In this document: one piece after another, positions 1 through 8,506 of the stretch | Layout: each line of letters begins with the position of its first letter | How positions within the stretch are numbered: the stretch's first letter is position 1 | Origin: Elusimicrobiaceae bacterium | Lineage (GTDB): Bacteria > Elusimicrobiota > Elusimicrobia > Elusimicrobiales > Elusimicrobiaceae | Assembly: GCA_017961585.1 (NCBI GenBank) | Contig: JAGCWX010000031.1 | Span: 29,260 to 93,259, forward strand | Direction: 5' to 3' | Length of the DNA: 64,000 nucleotides | Made by a program: the position numbers and the translations under genes | Notes under the pieces: model-generated | What the model was told of the DNA's origin: nothing | Database searches by the model: none | Seen by the model: only the letters and a program-made list of their open reading frames with translations

Positions 1-1
1 T

Positions 2-439
2 GTGGAAGGATTAACCGAAGTACTCACGCGCTTGCAAAACGGGGAAATAATACAAACTCCGCAAACCGGGGAACCGACCGCTGCGCCGATGCTGCAGAAA
101 GAAGATGCACTCTTGCGCCCGGCTGATTTGACCGCCACGCAGTTGCACAACCGTGTGCGTGGCCTGGCGTGCGGACCGAAGCCCAAAGTGCCTTTTTTGC
201 ATAACGGGCAAGTGGAATGGGTGCAAGTATTGCACACGCAACCGGACCCGGTGGAATCCACCGCCGCCCCCGGCACGGTGCTTACCATTGAACGCACGCG
301 CGGAATTTTAGTAAAATGTAGAGAGGGCGCGTTGTGGCTTGTGCGCGTACAACCCGCCGGCAAAAAACCGATGACCGCGTACGATTTTGCCAACGGGCGC
401 GGGTTGAAAAATGGAAATGGCGTTTTTTTAGAACTGTAA
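2..439 (+). CDS. fmt: Methionyl-tRNA formyltransferase, C-terminal part (cut by window edge)
   Basis: Only the last ~145 codons are present; the catalytic N-terminal domain lies upstream of the window. What is visible is the OB-like C-terminal domain of Fmt, which holds the initiator tRNA: the segment LRPADLTATQLHNRVRGL near residue 38, then the Ile/Leu-rich strand pattern and the family's closing stretch (residues ~95-145, ending NGVFLEL). Fmt formylates Met-tRNAfMet in the cytoplasm before initiation. The GTG at position 2 is an in-frame codon, not the true start. Identification rests on the C-terminal domain alone. Confidence 0.85.
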   Translation: MEGLTEVLTRLQNGEIIQTPQTGEPTAAPMLQKEDALLRPADLTATQLHNRVRGLACGPKPKVPFLHNGQVEWVQVLHTQPDPVESTAAPGTVLTIERTRGILVKCREGALWLVRVQPAGKKPMTAYDFANGRGLKNGNGVFLEL

Positions 440-445
440 AAAACC

Positions 446-979
446 ATGTACGCTAACTTTTTTTTGTGGTGTGTTATTGTACCGATTGGTATAGCTTTAG
501 TTCGGTATCTTGCTACATCCGGAATACTCAAAAAAGATCATCCTCGCGTATGCGATTTTGAAAATGCCCAATCCAACAACGTTGCCGTTGGAAAAACAAA
601 TTTTATTTTCGAAGGAAAAAAATATTGCGTACCGGCAAAATATCGAGAACACGTCTTGCAAGCTTTACGAGGAAATGAAGGGGCAAAGTATGAAATTATC
701 ATCCAAGGCTTCTCTATAGAAGGACCGTATATTCCTGAGTTGTATTTTAAATTGCTTTACGAATTGGCAGAAAAAGATTTAGGTGTACTTGTACAAATGG
801 CGGATTCCTATCTGGATGGGATTGGAACCCCCAAAGACGAGGAAAAAGCAAGAGAAACTTACGAACGCGCTCTAGAATTATACGACAACACGCCCGAAGG
901 AATGTATGTCCCGGAACGGTCTAAAGAATACCGAGATATGTTAGTAAAAGGGGCCGGTTGGCGCGAAATTGAAAGGTAG
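446..979 (+). CDS. Membrane-anchored protein with a Sel1-like repeat
   Basis: 177 residues. A hydrophobic N-terminal segment (about residues 3-24) suggests a signal anchor. Near residues 117-148 there is one Sel1/TPR-like motif (MADSYLDGIGTPKDEEKARE followed by TYERALELY), the usual form of short alpha-alpha repeats used in protein contacts. The gene sits between fmt and the PASTA gene, starts 6 bases after the fmt stop and ends 3 bases before the next ATG, so it is probably co-transcribed. No clear Shine-Dalgarno precedes the ATG. It is AT-richer than its neighbours, which may mean late insertion into this housekeeping run. The function is unknown. Confidence 0.7.
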   Translation: MYANFFLWCVIVPIGIALVRYLATSGILKKDHPRVCDFENAQSNNVAVGKTNFIFEGKKYCVPAKYREHVLQALRGNEGAKYEIIIQGFSIEGPYIPELYFKLLYELAEKDLGVLVQMADSYLDGIGTPKDEEKARETYERALELYDNTPEGMYVPERSKEYRDMLVKGAGWREIER

Positions 980-982
980 ATT

Positions 983-1981
983 ATGTCCAATAAAGAAGAA
1001 AATTTTGATGAGTTTTTAGATAAATCCAAAAAACCTCGCCACACTGCGTGGATAGTGGTTGCGCTTATTGTGCTGTTTTTTGTGGCCTTGATTGCTGTAT
1101 CGGCCGATTGGGTAATGGGTGCGCTCATTCATACGCGCAAAGAAGTAACCGTGCCCGATTTGACCAAAAAGCCCGTTTCTCAAGCGCTTGATTTATTAGC
1201 CAAGCAAAACCTGGCCGCTAAACAAGCCGGCGTAGAATATGCTCAGGACGTGGCCCCGGGTTCGGTGCTGCGCCAAGTGCCTTCGGCCGGGTCCACCGTG
1301 CGCGAAGGGCGCATCATCCGCGTGTGGATCAGCCAGGGCGATGAAATGGTGTTTGTCCCCAATACCGTAGGCACCCCGCTGCGCGATGGGCAATTGGCTA
1401 TCCGCCAAGCCGGGTTAAATATTTCCAAGGTGGAAAATGCCTACTCCCTTACGTATGACAAAGGGGTCATTATTGCGCAAACCCCCAAGCCCGATAGCAT
1501 GGTTCAAAAAGGGACCGCCGTTGTGCTGGTTTCTTCCAACGGTAAACCGCCGGCCAGCGTAGTATTGGTACCCAATTTCAAGAGCAAAAAATTGGCCGAG
1601 GCCACTTTGTGGGCCAGCCACCAGGACGTCAATTTGATTATTAAAGAGGACCCCACTTCCGTGTTCCCCAACGGCATCATTGCGGCCCAGTCCCCCCGTG
1701 CGGACAGCCAAGTTGCCCCCGGTTCAAACGTGGAAATAACCGTCAGCCGCCGCGCCGTGGCCGATAACGAAAAATCATACCATTTGCATTACGAATTACC
1801 CCAAGGCAAAAAAGAAAGCCACGTGCGGGTAACCATTGAGGACGTAACCGGCGAAAACGAAGTTCTTAGCGAACGCAAACAACCCGGTTCAAAAGTTGAT
1901 TTGGAAATTCCGTTTACCAGTTTTGGCACTGTGCGCGTATTTGTAGACGGCGTATTGGTGCGGGAACGTGAAGTAAAATGA
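983..1981 (+). CDS. PASTA-domain membrane protein (three PASTA repeats, no kinase domain)
   Basis: 332 residues. A cytoplasmic N-terminus rich in Lys/Glu is followed by one transmembrane helix (about 22-46). Three PASTA repeats come next (about 54-119, 121-188 and 193-256), each starting with a V-P-(D/N) turn and closing with an 'R/Q-x-P-x-x-(G/D)-S-x-V' pattern. A beta-rich tail of 75 residues has no family I recognise. PASTA repeats normally bind muropeptides or penicillin-like ligands on PknB kinases and PBPs; here there is neither kinase nor transpeptidase domain, so it may be a bare sensor or scaffold for wall synthesis. The stop codon overlaps the rpe start (ATGA). Confidence 0.88.
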   Translation: MSNKEENFDEFLDKSKKPRHTAWIVVALIVLFFVALIAVSADWVMGALIHTRKEVTVPDLTKKPVSQALDLLAKQNLAAKQAGVEYAQDVAPGSVLRQVPSAGSTVREGRIIRVWISQGDEMVFVPNTVGTPLRDGQLAIRQAGLNISKVENAYSLTYDKGVIIAQTPKPDSMVQKGTAVVLVSSNGKPPASVVLVPNFKSKKLAEATLWASHQDVNLIIKEDPTSVFPNGIIAAQSPRADSQVAPGSNVEITVSRRAVADNEKSYHLHYELPQGKKESHVRVTIEDVTGENEVLSERKQPGSKVDLEIPFTSFGTVRVFVDGVLVREREVK

Positions 1982-2673
1982 AAAAGACTTCCCAAATACC
2001 CCCTGTAAATGGTAAAATAGCTGTTGCGCCTTCCGTGTTGTGTGCGGATCTGTATCAGCTCGGCCAAGCCGTTGAAATGGTAAAGAAAGCCGGGGCCGAT
2101 TGGATCCACGTGGATATTATGGACGGGCATTTTGTGCCGAACTTGAGTTTCGGGCCGGCACTGGTAAGCTCTTTGAAAAAACATACCGATTTACCGTTAG
2201 ATGTGCACTTGATGGTAACCAACCCGCTGCGCTTTATTGAGCCGTTTGCCAAAGCGGGGGCGGATTTACTTACCGTGCATATTGAAAGCGAAGATGACAC
2301 GGCAAAAGCACTAAACGCAATCCGTGATTTGGGCGTGCAAGCGGGCGTATCCATTAAACCCGATACCCACCCCGATGTCATCAAGCCGCTTACCGATTTA
2401 TTGGATTTAGTACTGGTGATGAGTGTGTACCCGGGTTTTGGCGGGCAAGCTTTCTTGGAAAATTCCCCCGCCCAAATTAAACAGGTACGCCAAATCATCA
2501 ACGCTTCCGGCAAAAAAATATGGCTGGAAGTAGACGGCGGTATCAACGCACAAACCGCCAAAATCGCCATCGCCGCCGGGGCCGATGCCCTGGTAGCCGG
2601 CAATGCAATTTTTTCGTCCGCGGACCCTGAATTGGCCCTCAAGCAAATTAAACAGGCCTCCCCGGCAATTTAA
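1978..2673 (+). CDS. rpe: Ribulose-phosphate 3-epimerase
   Basis: 231 residues, usual length for the family. It interconverts ribulose-5-phosphate and xylulose-5-phosphate in the pentose phosphate pathway. The TIM-barrel signatures are intact: APSVLCADL with the substrate-binding Ser, HVDIMDGHFVPNLSFGP (metal-binding His and Asp), DVHLMV, the flexible-loop segment YPGFGGQAF, and the phosphate-binding EVDGGI and VAGNAIF strands. The start overlaps the PASTA gene stop by four bases. The start at 1978 gives a slightly extended N-terminus of ~15 residues. Confidence 0.95.
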   Translation: MKKTSQIPPVNGKIAVAPSVLCADLYQLGQAVEMVKKAGADWIHVDIMDGHFVPNLSFGPALVSSLKKHTDLPLDVHLMVTNPLRFIEPFAKAGADLLTVHIESEDDTAKALNAIRDLGVQAGVSIKPDTHPDVIKPLTDLLDLVLVMSVYPGFGGQAFLENSPAQIKQVRQIINASGKKIWLEVDGGINAQTAKIAIAAGADALVAGNAIFSSADPELALKQIKQASPAI

Positions 2674-2713
2674 ACCGCTTTTACACTGTAAAAGCAAATA
2701 TAAGGAGACATAC

Positions 2714-2962
2714 ATGGCAGTAGTAATTAGATTACAAAGAGTTGGCAAAAAAGCCCAGCCGCAATACAGAGTTGTGGCCATTGAAAAGAAATCCGCTGTG
2801 GGCAGCGAAGCCAAAGAAGTACTCGGCCAATATCATCCCTGCAATCCCAACGCCGCAGAACAAGTTAAATTGGATATGCCGCGCGTGGAATATTGGATGA
2901 AAGTGGGTGCTAAACCTTCTCAAACCGTAGCCAGCTTGATTAAAAAAGCCAGCGCTAAATAA
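2714..2962 (+). CDS. rpsP: 30S ribosomal protein S16
   Basis: 82 residues starting MAVVIRLQRVGKK, the canonical S16 N-terminus. The frame stays open upstream to 2603, but the ATG at 2714 is preceded by an AAGGAG box about seven bases away and matches the family start, so the longer version is rejected. S16 binds 16S rRNA and helps 30S assembly. It heads the ribosomal block rpsP-khpA-trmD-rplS. Confidence 0.96.
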   Translation: MAVVIRLQRVGKKAQPQYRVVAIEKKSAVGSEAKEVLGQYHPCNPNAAEQVKLDMPRVEYWMKVGAKPSQTVASLIKKASAK

Positions 2963-2976
2963 CCCCAGGGGGCTAT

Positions 2977-3210
2977 ATGAAAGATTTAGCCACCCTGCTC
3001 TTAAAATCTCTTTCGTCTACACCCGATAAAGTGGTTGTAACCGAAACGGTAGAAGAGAATCGGGTTTATCTATCCACCAAAGTGGATGGAGCTGACAAAG
3101 GCAGAGTGATTGGCAAAGACGGATGCATTATTAAAGCTGTACGCACGGTACTCACCGCGGCAGCCGCCAATCAAGATAAAAAAGTAACTTTGAAGCTGGA
3201 AGACGAATGA
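2977..3210 (+). CDS. khpA: KH-domain RNA-binding protein KhpA
   Basis: 77 residues, the size of the small single-KH family (KhpA, formerly YlqC). The KH GxxG loop is seen as VIGKDGCII around residues 46-54. In Firmicutes KhpA pairs with KhpB and affects cell elongation and sRNA binding; that role here is inferred from family. It lies directly between rpsP and trmD and its stop overlaps the trmD start (ATGA). The usual neighbour rimM is missing from this spot. Confidence 0.9.
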   Translation: MKDLATLLLKSLSSTPDKVVVTETVEENRVYLSTKVDGADKGRVIGKDGCIIKAVRTVLTAAAANQDKKVTLKLEDE

Positions 3211-3929
3211 AAATTGACGTTATCACTGCATTTGGCGAATTAGTAGATCAAACGCTCTCGCAAAGTATTGTGGGGCGTGCGCGAAAGGCAGGGATAATTA
3301 AACTGGGCACTTTAAGTCCGCGGGAGTTTACCACGGACAAACACAAAACGATTGACGACCGCCCCTACGGCGGCGGGCCCGGGATGTTAATGATGGCAGA
3401 GCCGCTCTACCAAGCCATTAACAAACTGCGCAAGAAGTCATCGTACGTTGTGTTAACCAGTCCGCGCGGCCAAGTGTTTAACCAAGAACTGGCTAAAAAA
3501 CTGGCCAAAAAACGCCACCTCATTATCGTGTGCGGACATTATGAAGGAATTGACGCCCGGATTTACCCGGAGGTGGACCTGGAAGTATCGTTAGGGGATT
3601 TTATTTTGACCGGCGGGGAATTAGCCGCCTGCGTGATGATAGATACTTTAACGCGGCTTCAAAAGGGAACTTTTAAAAAGGATGATGTAACATCGTCTGA
3701 GTCGTTTGAAGGAAATTTGTTGGAAGCTCCGCAGTACACCCGCCCGGAAGTGTGGCGCGGCAAACGGGTTCCGCAAGTGCTTTTAAACGGCAACCATAAA
3801 GAAATAGAAGCGTGGAAACACGCAGAGTCTTTAAAAATTACAAAGCAGTTTCGGCCTGATTTGCTTGAAAACGCCTCTCAACCAAAGCCGGCGGGCCGAG
3901 CGAAGAAAAAAGAAATTCGGAGGAAGTAA
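3207..3929 (+). CDS. trmD: tRNA (guanine37-N1)-methyltransferase
   Basis: 240 residues. A SPOUT-class enzyme that methylates G37 next to the anticodon using S-adenosylmethionine, preventing +1 frameshifting. The trefoil-knot motifs are clear: [14 protein letters not shown] near residue 52, [12 protein letters not shown] near residue 109, and the knot [13 protein letters not shown] near residue 128. The catalytic region [14 protein letters not shown] near 168 and [10 protein letters not shown] near 188 are also present. The C-terminus carries a short Lys/Arg-rich tail. It is translationally coupled to khpA and followed five bases later by rplS. Confidence 0.96.
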   Translation: MKIDVITAFGELVDQTLSQSIVGRARKAGIIKLGTLSPREFTTDKHKTIDDRPYGGGPGMLMMAEPLYQAINKLRKKSSYVVLTSPRGQVFNQELAKKLAKKRHLIIVCGHYEGIDARIYPEVDLEVSLGDFILTGGELAACVMIDTLTRLQKGTFKKDDVTSSESFEGNLLEAPQYTRPEVWRGKRVPQVLLNGNHKEIEAWKHAESLKITKQFRPDLLENASQPKPAGRAKKKEIRRK

Positions 3930-3934
3930 AATTT

Positions 3935-4333
3935 ATGAACATTAGTGATATCAAACATAACTTAAAAACCAACATCCCGGTTTTTAAAGCGGGCGATACA
4001 GTCCGCGTGAAAGTAAAAGTAGTAGAAGGCGATAACGAACGCTTGCAAGCTTTTGACGGCGTTGTGATTGCCCGCAAAGGTTCTGGCATTGGCGAAACTT
4101 TCACCGTGCGCAAAATCTCGTTTGGGGTAGGCGTGGAACGCATTTTCCCGATTCACTCCCCCCGCGTGGACAGCATTGAAGTACTTAAAGTAGGTAAAGT
4201 ACGTCGTGCCAAACTCAACTACTTGACCAAGCTCTCCGGCAAAGCCGCCCGCTTGCAAGAACTTAAGAAAACGACCGGTACTGCAGATGATGCCCAAACA
4301 GCTGAAGCTGCCCCGGCCGCCGAGGCGAAATAA
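3935..4333 (+). CDS. rplS: 50S ribosomal protein L19
   Basis: 132 residues. It contains the L19 core ([65 protein letters not shown]) and then an Ala/Glu-rich tail of about 20 residues that goes beyond the usual ~115-residue length. L19 sits at the subunit interface. It is the last gene of the ribosomal run and is followed by a strong terminator. Confidence 0.97.
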   Translation: MNISDIKHNLKTNIPVFKAGDTVRVKVKVVEGDNERLQAFDGVVIARKGSGIGETFTVRKISFGVGVERIFPIHSPRVDSIEVLKVGKVRRAKLNYLTKLSGKAARLQELKKTTGTADDAQTAEAAPAAEAK

Positions 4334-4371
4334 TTACTTTAACGAGTAATTTTTAAACTCCGAATAGAAGT

Positions 4372-4408
4372 AAAACTCCCGCACAAACGCGTTGTGCGGG
4401 AGTTTTTT
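4372..4408. terminator. Rho-independent terminator, probably bidirectional
   Basis: A 15-bp perfect inverted repeat (4372-4386 with 4392-4406) has a five-base loop and A4 and T6 flanks. It ends the rplS transcript on the plus strand and, because the A-run reads as T on the other strand, also the lipoprotein gene coming from the right. Confidence 0.93.
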
Positions 4409-4416
4409 GATAGAAA

Positions 4417-5046
4417 TTACCGCAAGCTGATTAGTTGTAATTCTAAAAGAATTTTCCCATCTTGGTAGACCATTTCGTGTGGCACTTGGATAAGCCCATC
4501 GGCCGAAATAGGCATATAATCGCCATAGACCATATCGGCACTGTTTAAAGCAGTTACCGTGCGCGCGGCCACGGGGTACACGCTGCCTTGCTCATACACA
4601 AAAATTTCTTTAGCCCGCACACCTTTATAAGAAACACTGGTTTCATTATTTTTGGTACTCACCCCGGCATACGTGCCCGGGTTAGAAAATAGCAAATCCA
4701 ACAGTTGCGTAATACGCCCGCGTACCAAGGTATTATCTACGTCTTTAAATAGGTAGCGGTAAGCAATTCCTTCCGGGCTGACAATCGCATCCAGCACGCG
4801 GAACACTCCCCCCGTCAGTAAAACAACTTGCACATCTTCTGCCCCTATTTTTTTAGCGGTTACCACGCCGTCCATCTGCATGCCGTTCATCGTACCAACC
4901 ACTTTAAAAGCGGCTTGGGTTTTCCCTTCCGCAAAAAAATTTACTTTTTTGTAGTCGCGCACCTGAGTGGGAATTTGTTTGACGCGCGCCGTGGCACACG
5001 CACACAGCAAGACTGCGCAAGAAAATGTTAAAATTTGTTTAAGCAT
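4417..5046 (-). CDS. Predicted lipoprotein of unknown function
   Basis: The start is set at 5046 (MLKQILTFSCAVLLCACA), which gives a clean lipoprotein signal peptide with lipobox LCAC at residues ~14-17 and a GGGGG box upstream; the frame is open further up but without a signal. 209 residues. The mature part is beta-rich with paired strands (VVGTMNGMQMDGVV, VQVVLLTGGVFRVLDAIV), loosely like DUF3261/LolB-type outer-membrane lipoproteins. That resemblance is weak and I do not assign a function. It is the only minus-strand gene in the first 12 kb and is convergent with rplS. Confidence 0.8.
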   Translation of the reverse strand: MLKQILTFSCAVLLCACATARVKQIPTQVRDYKKVNFFAEGKTQAAFKVVGTMNGMQMDGVVTAKKIGAEDVQVVLLTGGVFRVLDAIVSPEGIAYRYLFKDVDNTLVRGRITQLLDLLFSNPGTYAGVSTKNNETSVSYKGVRAKEIFVYEQGSVYPVAARTVTALNSADMVYGDYMPISADGLIQVPHEMVYQDGKILLELQLISLR

Positions 5047-5077
5047 ATAAAACCCCCTTTTGGATATTATACTGTTT

Positions 5078-6109
5078 ATGAACTTATACGTGCTTACCTT
5101 TTTATGTGCCGCTGCAGTAGCCGCGCTGAGTCTGCCGCTACTTAAGCACACGCTGGGCCGTTTTTTAACCGATCAACCCGGCGGGTTGAAAACCCACTCT
5201 CGGCCGGCCTTGCTGTTGGGGGGTTGTGCAGTACTGGCAGGCACAATCAGCGCGCTGGTGCTCATCCGGTTAATTACCGATTTCCCCACCGGAACTTTAC
5301 ATAGCTTGCGCGGTATTTTGGGCGCGGGCTGTTTGATTTTTCTACTGGGGCTTTTGGACGATTTGCGCAAACCCAAAGGGCTCCCCATTTGGTTGCGCCT
5401 ACTCGTTCAAGCGATAGCCGCCGGATTACTGATTAATTATGAAGTATATGTACAAATTTTTCAAACCACGTGGCTTAATTACGCTTTCACATTTTTGTGG
5501 CTGGTAGGGCTGACCAATGCTTTTAACCTACTGGATATTGCCGACGGACTCTGCACCAGCCAAACGGTCATTTGCACCTTGGGATTATTTGCCATTGCGC
5601 TGCCCGGGGAACTGTGGTACGTCAATTTTGCTGCGCTGGCATTGCTGGGCAGCTGTTTGGCTTGTTGGCCGCACAATTACAAAACCCCCAAAATTTTCTT
5701 GGGGGATGGCGGTTCCACTTTTTTTGGGTTTTTTATTGCGGCCCTTTCTATGGGAACACAATATTCCCGGCACAACCCCTACGGGTACGCCGCCGCTTTA
5801 TTTATTGTAGCGGTGCCGTTGCTGGATACTACCTTTGTAATTTTAGCGCGTGCGTTGCAAGGCAAAAACCCCTTAAAAGGGAGTAACGATCACTTGGCCC
5901 TGCAGCTCAAAAACAAATATCATTTTAAAAACCATACCGTCATTTTATTGTTTGCGTTGGCCGCAATTGGATGCAATTTGCTGGCATATACTTTAACCAA
6001 AACCACCCCCGCCCATACGCTTGCTTTGTGTGTGTTGGCCGTATTGGGGGCCGGGATGTTTATCTTATGGCTACTTCAAAAACTAAACACGTTCAAACAC
6101 TCATCTTAG
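5078..6109 (+). CDS. WecA/TagO-type undecaprenyl-phosphate GlcNAc-1-phosphate transferase
   Basis: About 343 residues with ~10 hydrophobic helices. The polyprenyl-phosphate glycosylphosphotransferase motifs are present: LGLLDDLRK (cytoplasmic DD pair), NAFNLLDIADGL, FLGDGGSTFFGF, and a late SNDHLALQL histidine segment. Such enzymes move a sugar-1-phosphate from a UDP-sugar to undecaprenyl phosphate and start a surface glycan; the exact sugar is not known. The ATG at 5078 is preferred over a TTG at 5060 because the TTG lies in the likely -10 region. A TATTAT box at 5065-5070 ends seven bases before the ATG, so the message may be leaderless. The last 43 bases overlap the next gene. Confidence 0.88.
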   Translation: MNLYVLTFLCAAAVAALSLPLLKHTLGRFLTDQPGGLKTHSRPALLLGGCAVLAGTISALVLIRLITDFPTGTLHSLRGILGAGCLIFLLGLLDDLRKPKGLPIWLRLLVQAIAAGLLINYEVYVQIFQTTWLNYAFTFLWLVGLTNAFNLLDIADGLCTSQTVICTLGLFAIALPGELWYVNFAALALLGSCLACWPHNYKTPKIFLGDGGSTFFGFFIAALSMGTQYSRHNPYGYAAALFIVAVPLLDTTFVILARALQGKNPLKGSNDHLALQLKNKYHFKNHTVILLFALAAIGCNLLAYTLTKTTPAHTLALCVLAVLGAGMFILWLLQKLNTFKHSS

Positions 6110-7365
6110 GCGGCGGAATCACCGGCCTGGCCACAGCGTACGCCCTGCAAAAGCGCGGGATGAGCGACTATTTGGTTTTGGAAGCCAACCCCGTTCCCGG
6201 GGGGCTGTGCGCCACCACCACGCAAAACGGTTATCAATTTGATTTTGGCGGGCATTTCTTGCACTTACACACACCAAAAGGTAAAAAAATAGTTCAAGAA
6301 TTGTTGGGAACCAATTTAAAAAAACACGCGCGCAAGGCCTTTATTTACACAAACGGCATGAAAGTTCCTTACCCGTTCCAAAGCAATTTATGGGCCCTCT
6401 TTCCCGAAGTGCGTGCTATATGTGTAGAAGGATTAAAACGCATTGAACCCCAAACCCCGCAAAATTTTGAACAATGGTGTTTGCAATCCTTTGGGTGGGG
6501 ATTGTACGAGGCGTTTTTCCGCCCCTATAACGAAAAACTATGGGGCAAGCCGTTGCGCGAATTATCGTGCGATTGGTGCGGCCCGTTTGTACCGGCTCCG
6601 GCGCGCAAACAAATGCTGCAAAGTGCTACCCACAAACCGGCCCATCCCCAAGGATACAACGCCGCTTTTTATTATCCTAAAAAGGGCGGCATCGGGGCCC
6701 TTATCCAGGCGCTGGTCAAACAAATTAACCCCGTGCGTCTTAATAGCCGGCTAACTCACCTGGATTTAAAAAACCGCACGGCCTGGATCAATGGAAAAGA
6801 AAAAATAACGTTTGACCACGTAGTCAACACGTTGCCTCTGCCCGATCTTGTTGCCTGCCTAGAAGGCAACGCAACGCTGAAAAAATCGGCCCAAAAATTG
6901 GAATCCCGCCCGGTAACGATTTATCACTTGGCTTTAGCACGCAAGCTAGAACCCTTTCACTGGATTTACTGCCCCGATCCAGCCCAGCCCTTCTACCGCG
7001 TGGGGATGGTAAACAGTTTTTATCCCGAGGCAGTGCCCGACAAAGAAACCTCCCTGTTGTGGGTGGAATTACCCGGGCAAATTCCCCACACTCCCGATAT
7101 GGAACAAAAAATTTGGAATGGGCTTTATCAAAAAGGCCTGGTCAACGAAGATGACGTTTCCCTCTTTTCCGCTTGGCAGGATGTTCCCCATGCCTACGTG
7201 CTATTTAACGCCGAGCGTGCCCAACGTGTTCCCGCCTTGTTAGCCGCCTTGGAAAAACAAGGGTGCTACTGCGTGGGCCGCTACGGACGGTGGGAATATA
7301 GCTTTATGGAAACTTCCCTTTTACAAGGGGATCAAATAGCTCAAAAATTGGCAAATCTGCTATAA
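6067..7365 (+). CDS. FAD-dependent oxidoreductase, UDP-galactopyranose-mutase/protoporphyrinogen-oxidase-like
   Basis: 432 residues from the ATG at 6067; the open frame starts earlier inside the preceding gene but the dinucleotide fold begins just after this ATG. The Rossmann motif GGGITGLATAYAL is near residues 15-27, then GGLCATT and FGGHFLH (flavin contacts). The pattern FFRPYNEKLWGKP near 150 resembles the Y-N-x-K-x-W segment of UDP-galactopyranose mutases. Partnered with a WecA-like transferase by a 43-base overlap, it probably acts on a nucleotide sugar or lipid-linked sugar. True UGM activity versus a general amine-oxidase-fold enzyme cannot be settled from sequence alone. Confidence 0.8.
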   Translation: MATSKTKHVQTLILGGGITGLATAYALQKRGMSDYLVLEANPVPGGLCATTTQNGYQFDFGGHFLHLHTPKGKKIVQELLGTNLKKHARKAFIYTNGMKVPYPFQSNLWALFPEVRAICVEGLKRIEPQTPQNFEQWCLQSFGWGLYEAFFRPYNEKLWGKPLRELSCDWCGPFVPAPARKQMLQSATHKPAHPQGYNAAFYYPKKGGIGALIQALVKQINPVRLNSRLTHLDLKNRTAWINGKEKITFDHVVNTLPLPDLVACLEGNATLKKSAQKLESRPVTIYHLALARKLEPFHWIYCPDPAQPFYRVGMVNSFYPEAVPDKETSLLWVELPGQIPHTPDMEQKIWNGLYQKGLVNEDDVSLFSAWQDVPHAYVLFNAERAQRVPALLAALEKQGCYCVGRYGRWEYSFMETSLLQGDQIAQKLANLL

Positions 7366-7366
7366 T
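7358..7366 (+). promoter_or_regulatory. Extended -10 promoter for nadD-yqeK
   Basis: TGCTATAAT overlaps the stop region of the upstream gene and lies nine bases before the nadD ATG. There is no good -35 box; the TG extension may make up for it. A start six to eight bases downstream would leave almost no leader. Confidence 0.6.
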
Positions 7367-7375
7367 ATAACAGGT

Positions 7376-8506
7376 ATGAAGGTTCTCGTTTTTGGGGGCA
7401 GTTTTGACCCCGTTCACAAAGGTCACGTAGCGCTATTTCGCCGGGCAATGAAAGTGGTTGCCCCTGACGTGGCGCATATCGTACCGGCGTATCACTCCCC
7501 TTTTAAAGCCAAATCGCCCACCCCGTTCCGCTTGCGTATGACTATGCTTAAACAAGCATTCAAAGGGGCCGGCAAGAATATTGTATTTGACGATTACGAA
7601 CTTAAACAAGGCGGCAAAACTTACACTTATCAACTGGTGCAATACCTTAAAAAACGCTACAAAGACCCGGAAATTTATCTGCTGGTAGGAACTGATTGCC
7701 TTAACGATTTACACAATTGGAAAAATCCTTCTTACATTTTTGAAAATGCCGTGGTAGTGGCCGGCAAACGCAAAGGATACGACGAAAATCCCGCCACCTT
7801 CCCGCATATTTTCCTGCCGGGGTTCTTCCCAAAATTATCTTCCAGCCGGGTACGGGCGCATATTTTGGCCTGTGGGGATATCCCCGATACGGTTCCCCCC
7901 GCCATTGCCCCCACCATTCGCAAGAACAAATTATACGGGCTGGACGTGCACGATTGGCTTAAAGGGCACTTAAAACCCAAACGCTATTTACACTCTAAAA
8001 ACGTAGCGGAAATGGCCGCCGCCTTTAGCGATATCTACGGGATCAACGTGGAAGCGGCCGTGAAAGCCGGCATTTTGCACGATGCCGCCAAAGGGATGGA
8101 CGCCCCGCAATTGATTGAATTTTGCAAAGAACATAAAATTAAAGTGCCGTTTTTTGAAGATATTTGCCAAATGGAACCGCAACTGTTGCATAGTTATGCC
8201 TCCCGCTGGCTGGCTAAAAATCAGTTTGGCATTCACGATAAAGAAATTTTGGACGCCATTGCCGAACATACCTTAGGTAGTTTGCATATGAGCACCCTTT
8301 CCAAAATGCTTTTTGTGGCAGATATTTCTTCCAAAGACCGCAAATACAAAGATGCTTTTGTCATCCGTACCCTGGCGTTGCAGGATTTAGATAAAGCCCT
8401 GCGCTATGCGGCTAACCGCAAATTGCTTTTTACAATTGATTGTCAAAAGTGGCTTTGCCCCTTAGGTATTGACCTATGGAACCATCTTATCAAACAAGAA
8501 AAATAA
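7376..8506 (+). CDS. nadD: Fused nicotinate-nucleotide adenylyltransferase / YqeK HD-domain hydrolase
   Basis: 376 residues carrying two enzymes. Residues ~1-185 are NadD: GGSFDPVHKGH (nucleotidyltransferase loop, 7-17), a GTDCLNDL segment near 103 and SSSRVRAH near 155. NadD makes deamido-NAD from nicotinate mononucleotide. Residues ~195-376 are a YqeK-type HD domain: metal-binding His of YLHSKNVAEMA near 204, the HD pair in GILHDAAKG near 233, and EHTLGSLHMS plus FVADISSKDR further on. YqeK enzymes cleave Ap4A symmetrically. In many bacteria the two are adjacent separate genes; here they are one reading frame with no stop. The gene overlaps the next one by 31 bases. Confidence 0.93.
   Translation: MKVLVFGGSFDPVHKGHVALFRRAMKVVAPDVAHIVPAYHSPFKAKSPTPFRLRMTMLKQAFKGAGKNIVFDDYELKQGGKTYTYQLVQYLKKRYKDPEIYLLVGTDCLNDLHNWKNPSYIFENAVVVAGKRKGYDENPATFPHIFLPGFFPKLSSSRVRAHILACGDIPDTVPPAIAPTIRKNKLYGLDVHDWLKGHLKPKRYLHSKNVAEMAAAFSDIYGINVEAAVKAGILHDAAKGMDAPQLIEFCKEHKIKVPFFEDICQMEPQLLHSYASRWLAKNQFGIHDKEILDAIAEHTLGSLHMSTLSKMLFVADISSKDRKYKDAFVIRTLALQDLDKALRYAANRKLLFTIDCQKWLCPLGIDLWNHLIKQEK

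Noticed and set aside
2055..2642. 195-codon minus-strand ORF opposite rpe
   Set aside because: Shadow of the rpe codon pattern; rpe itself has all family motifs.
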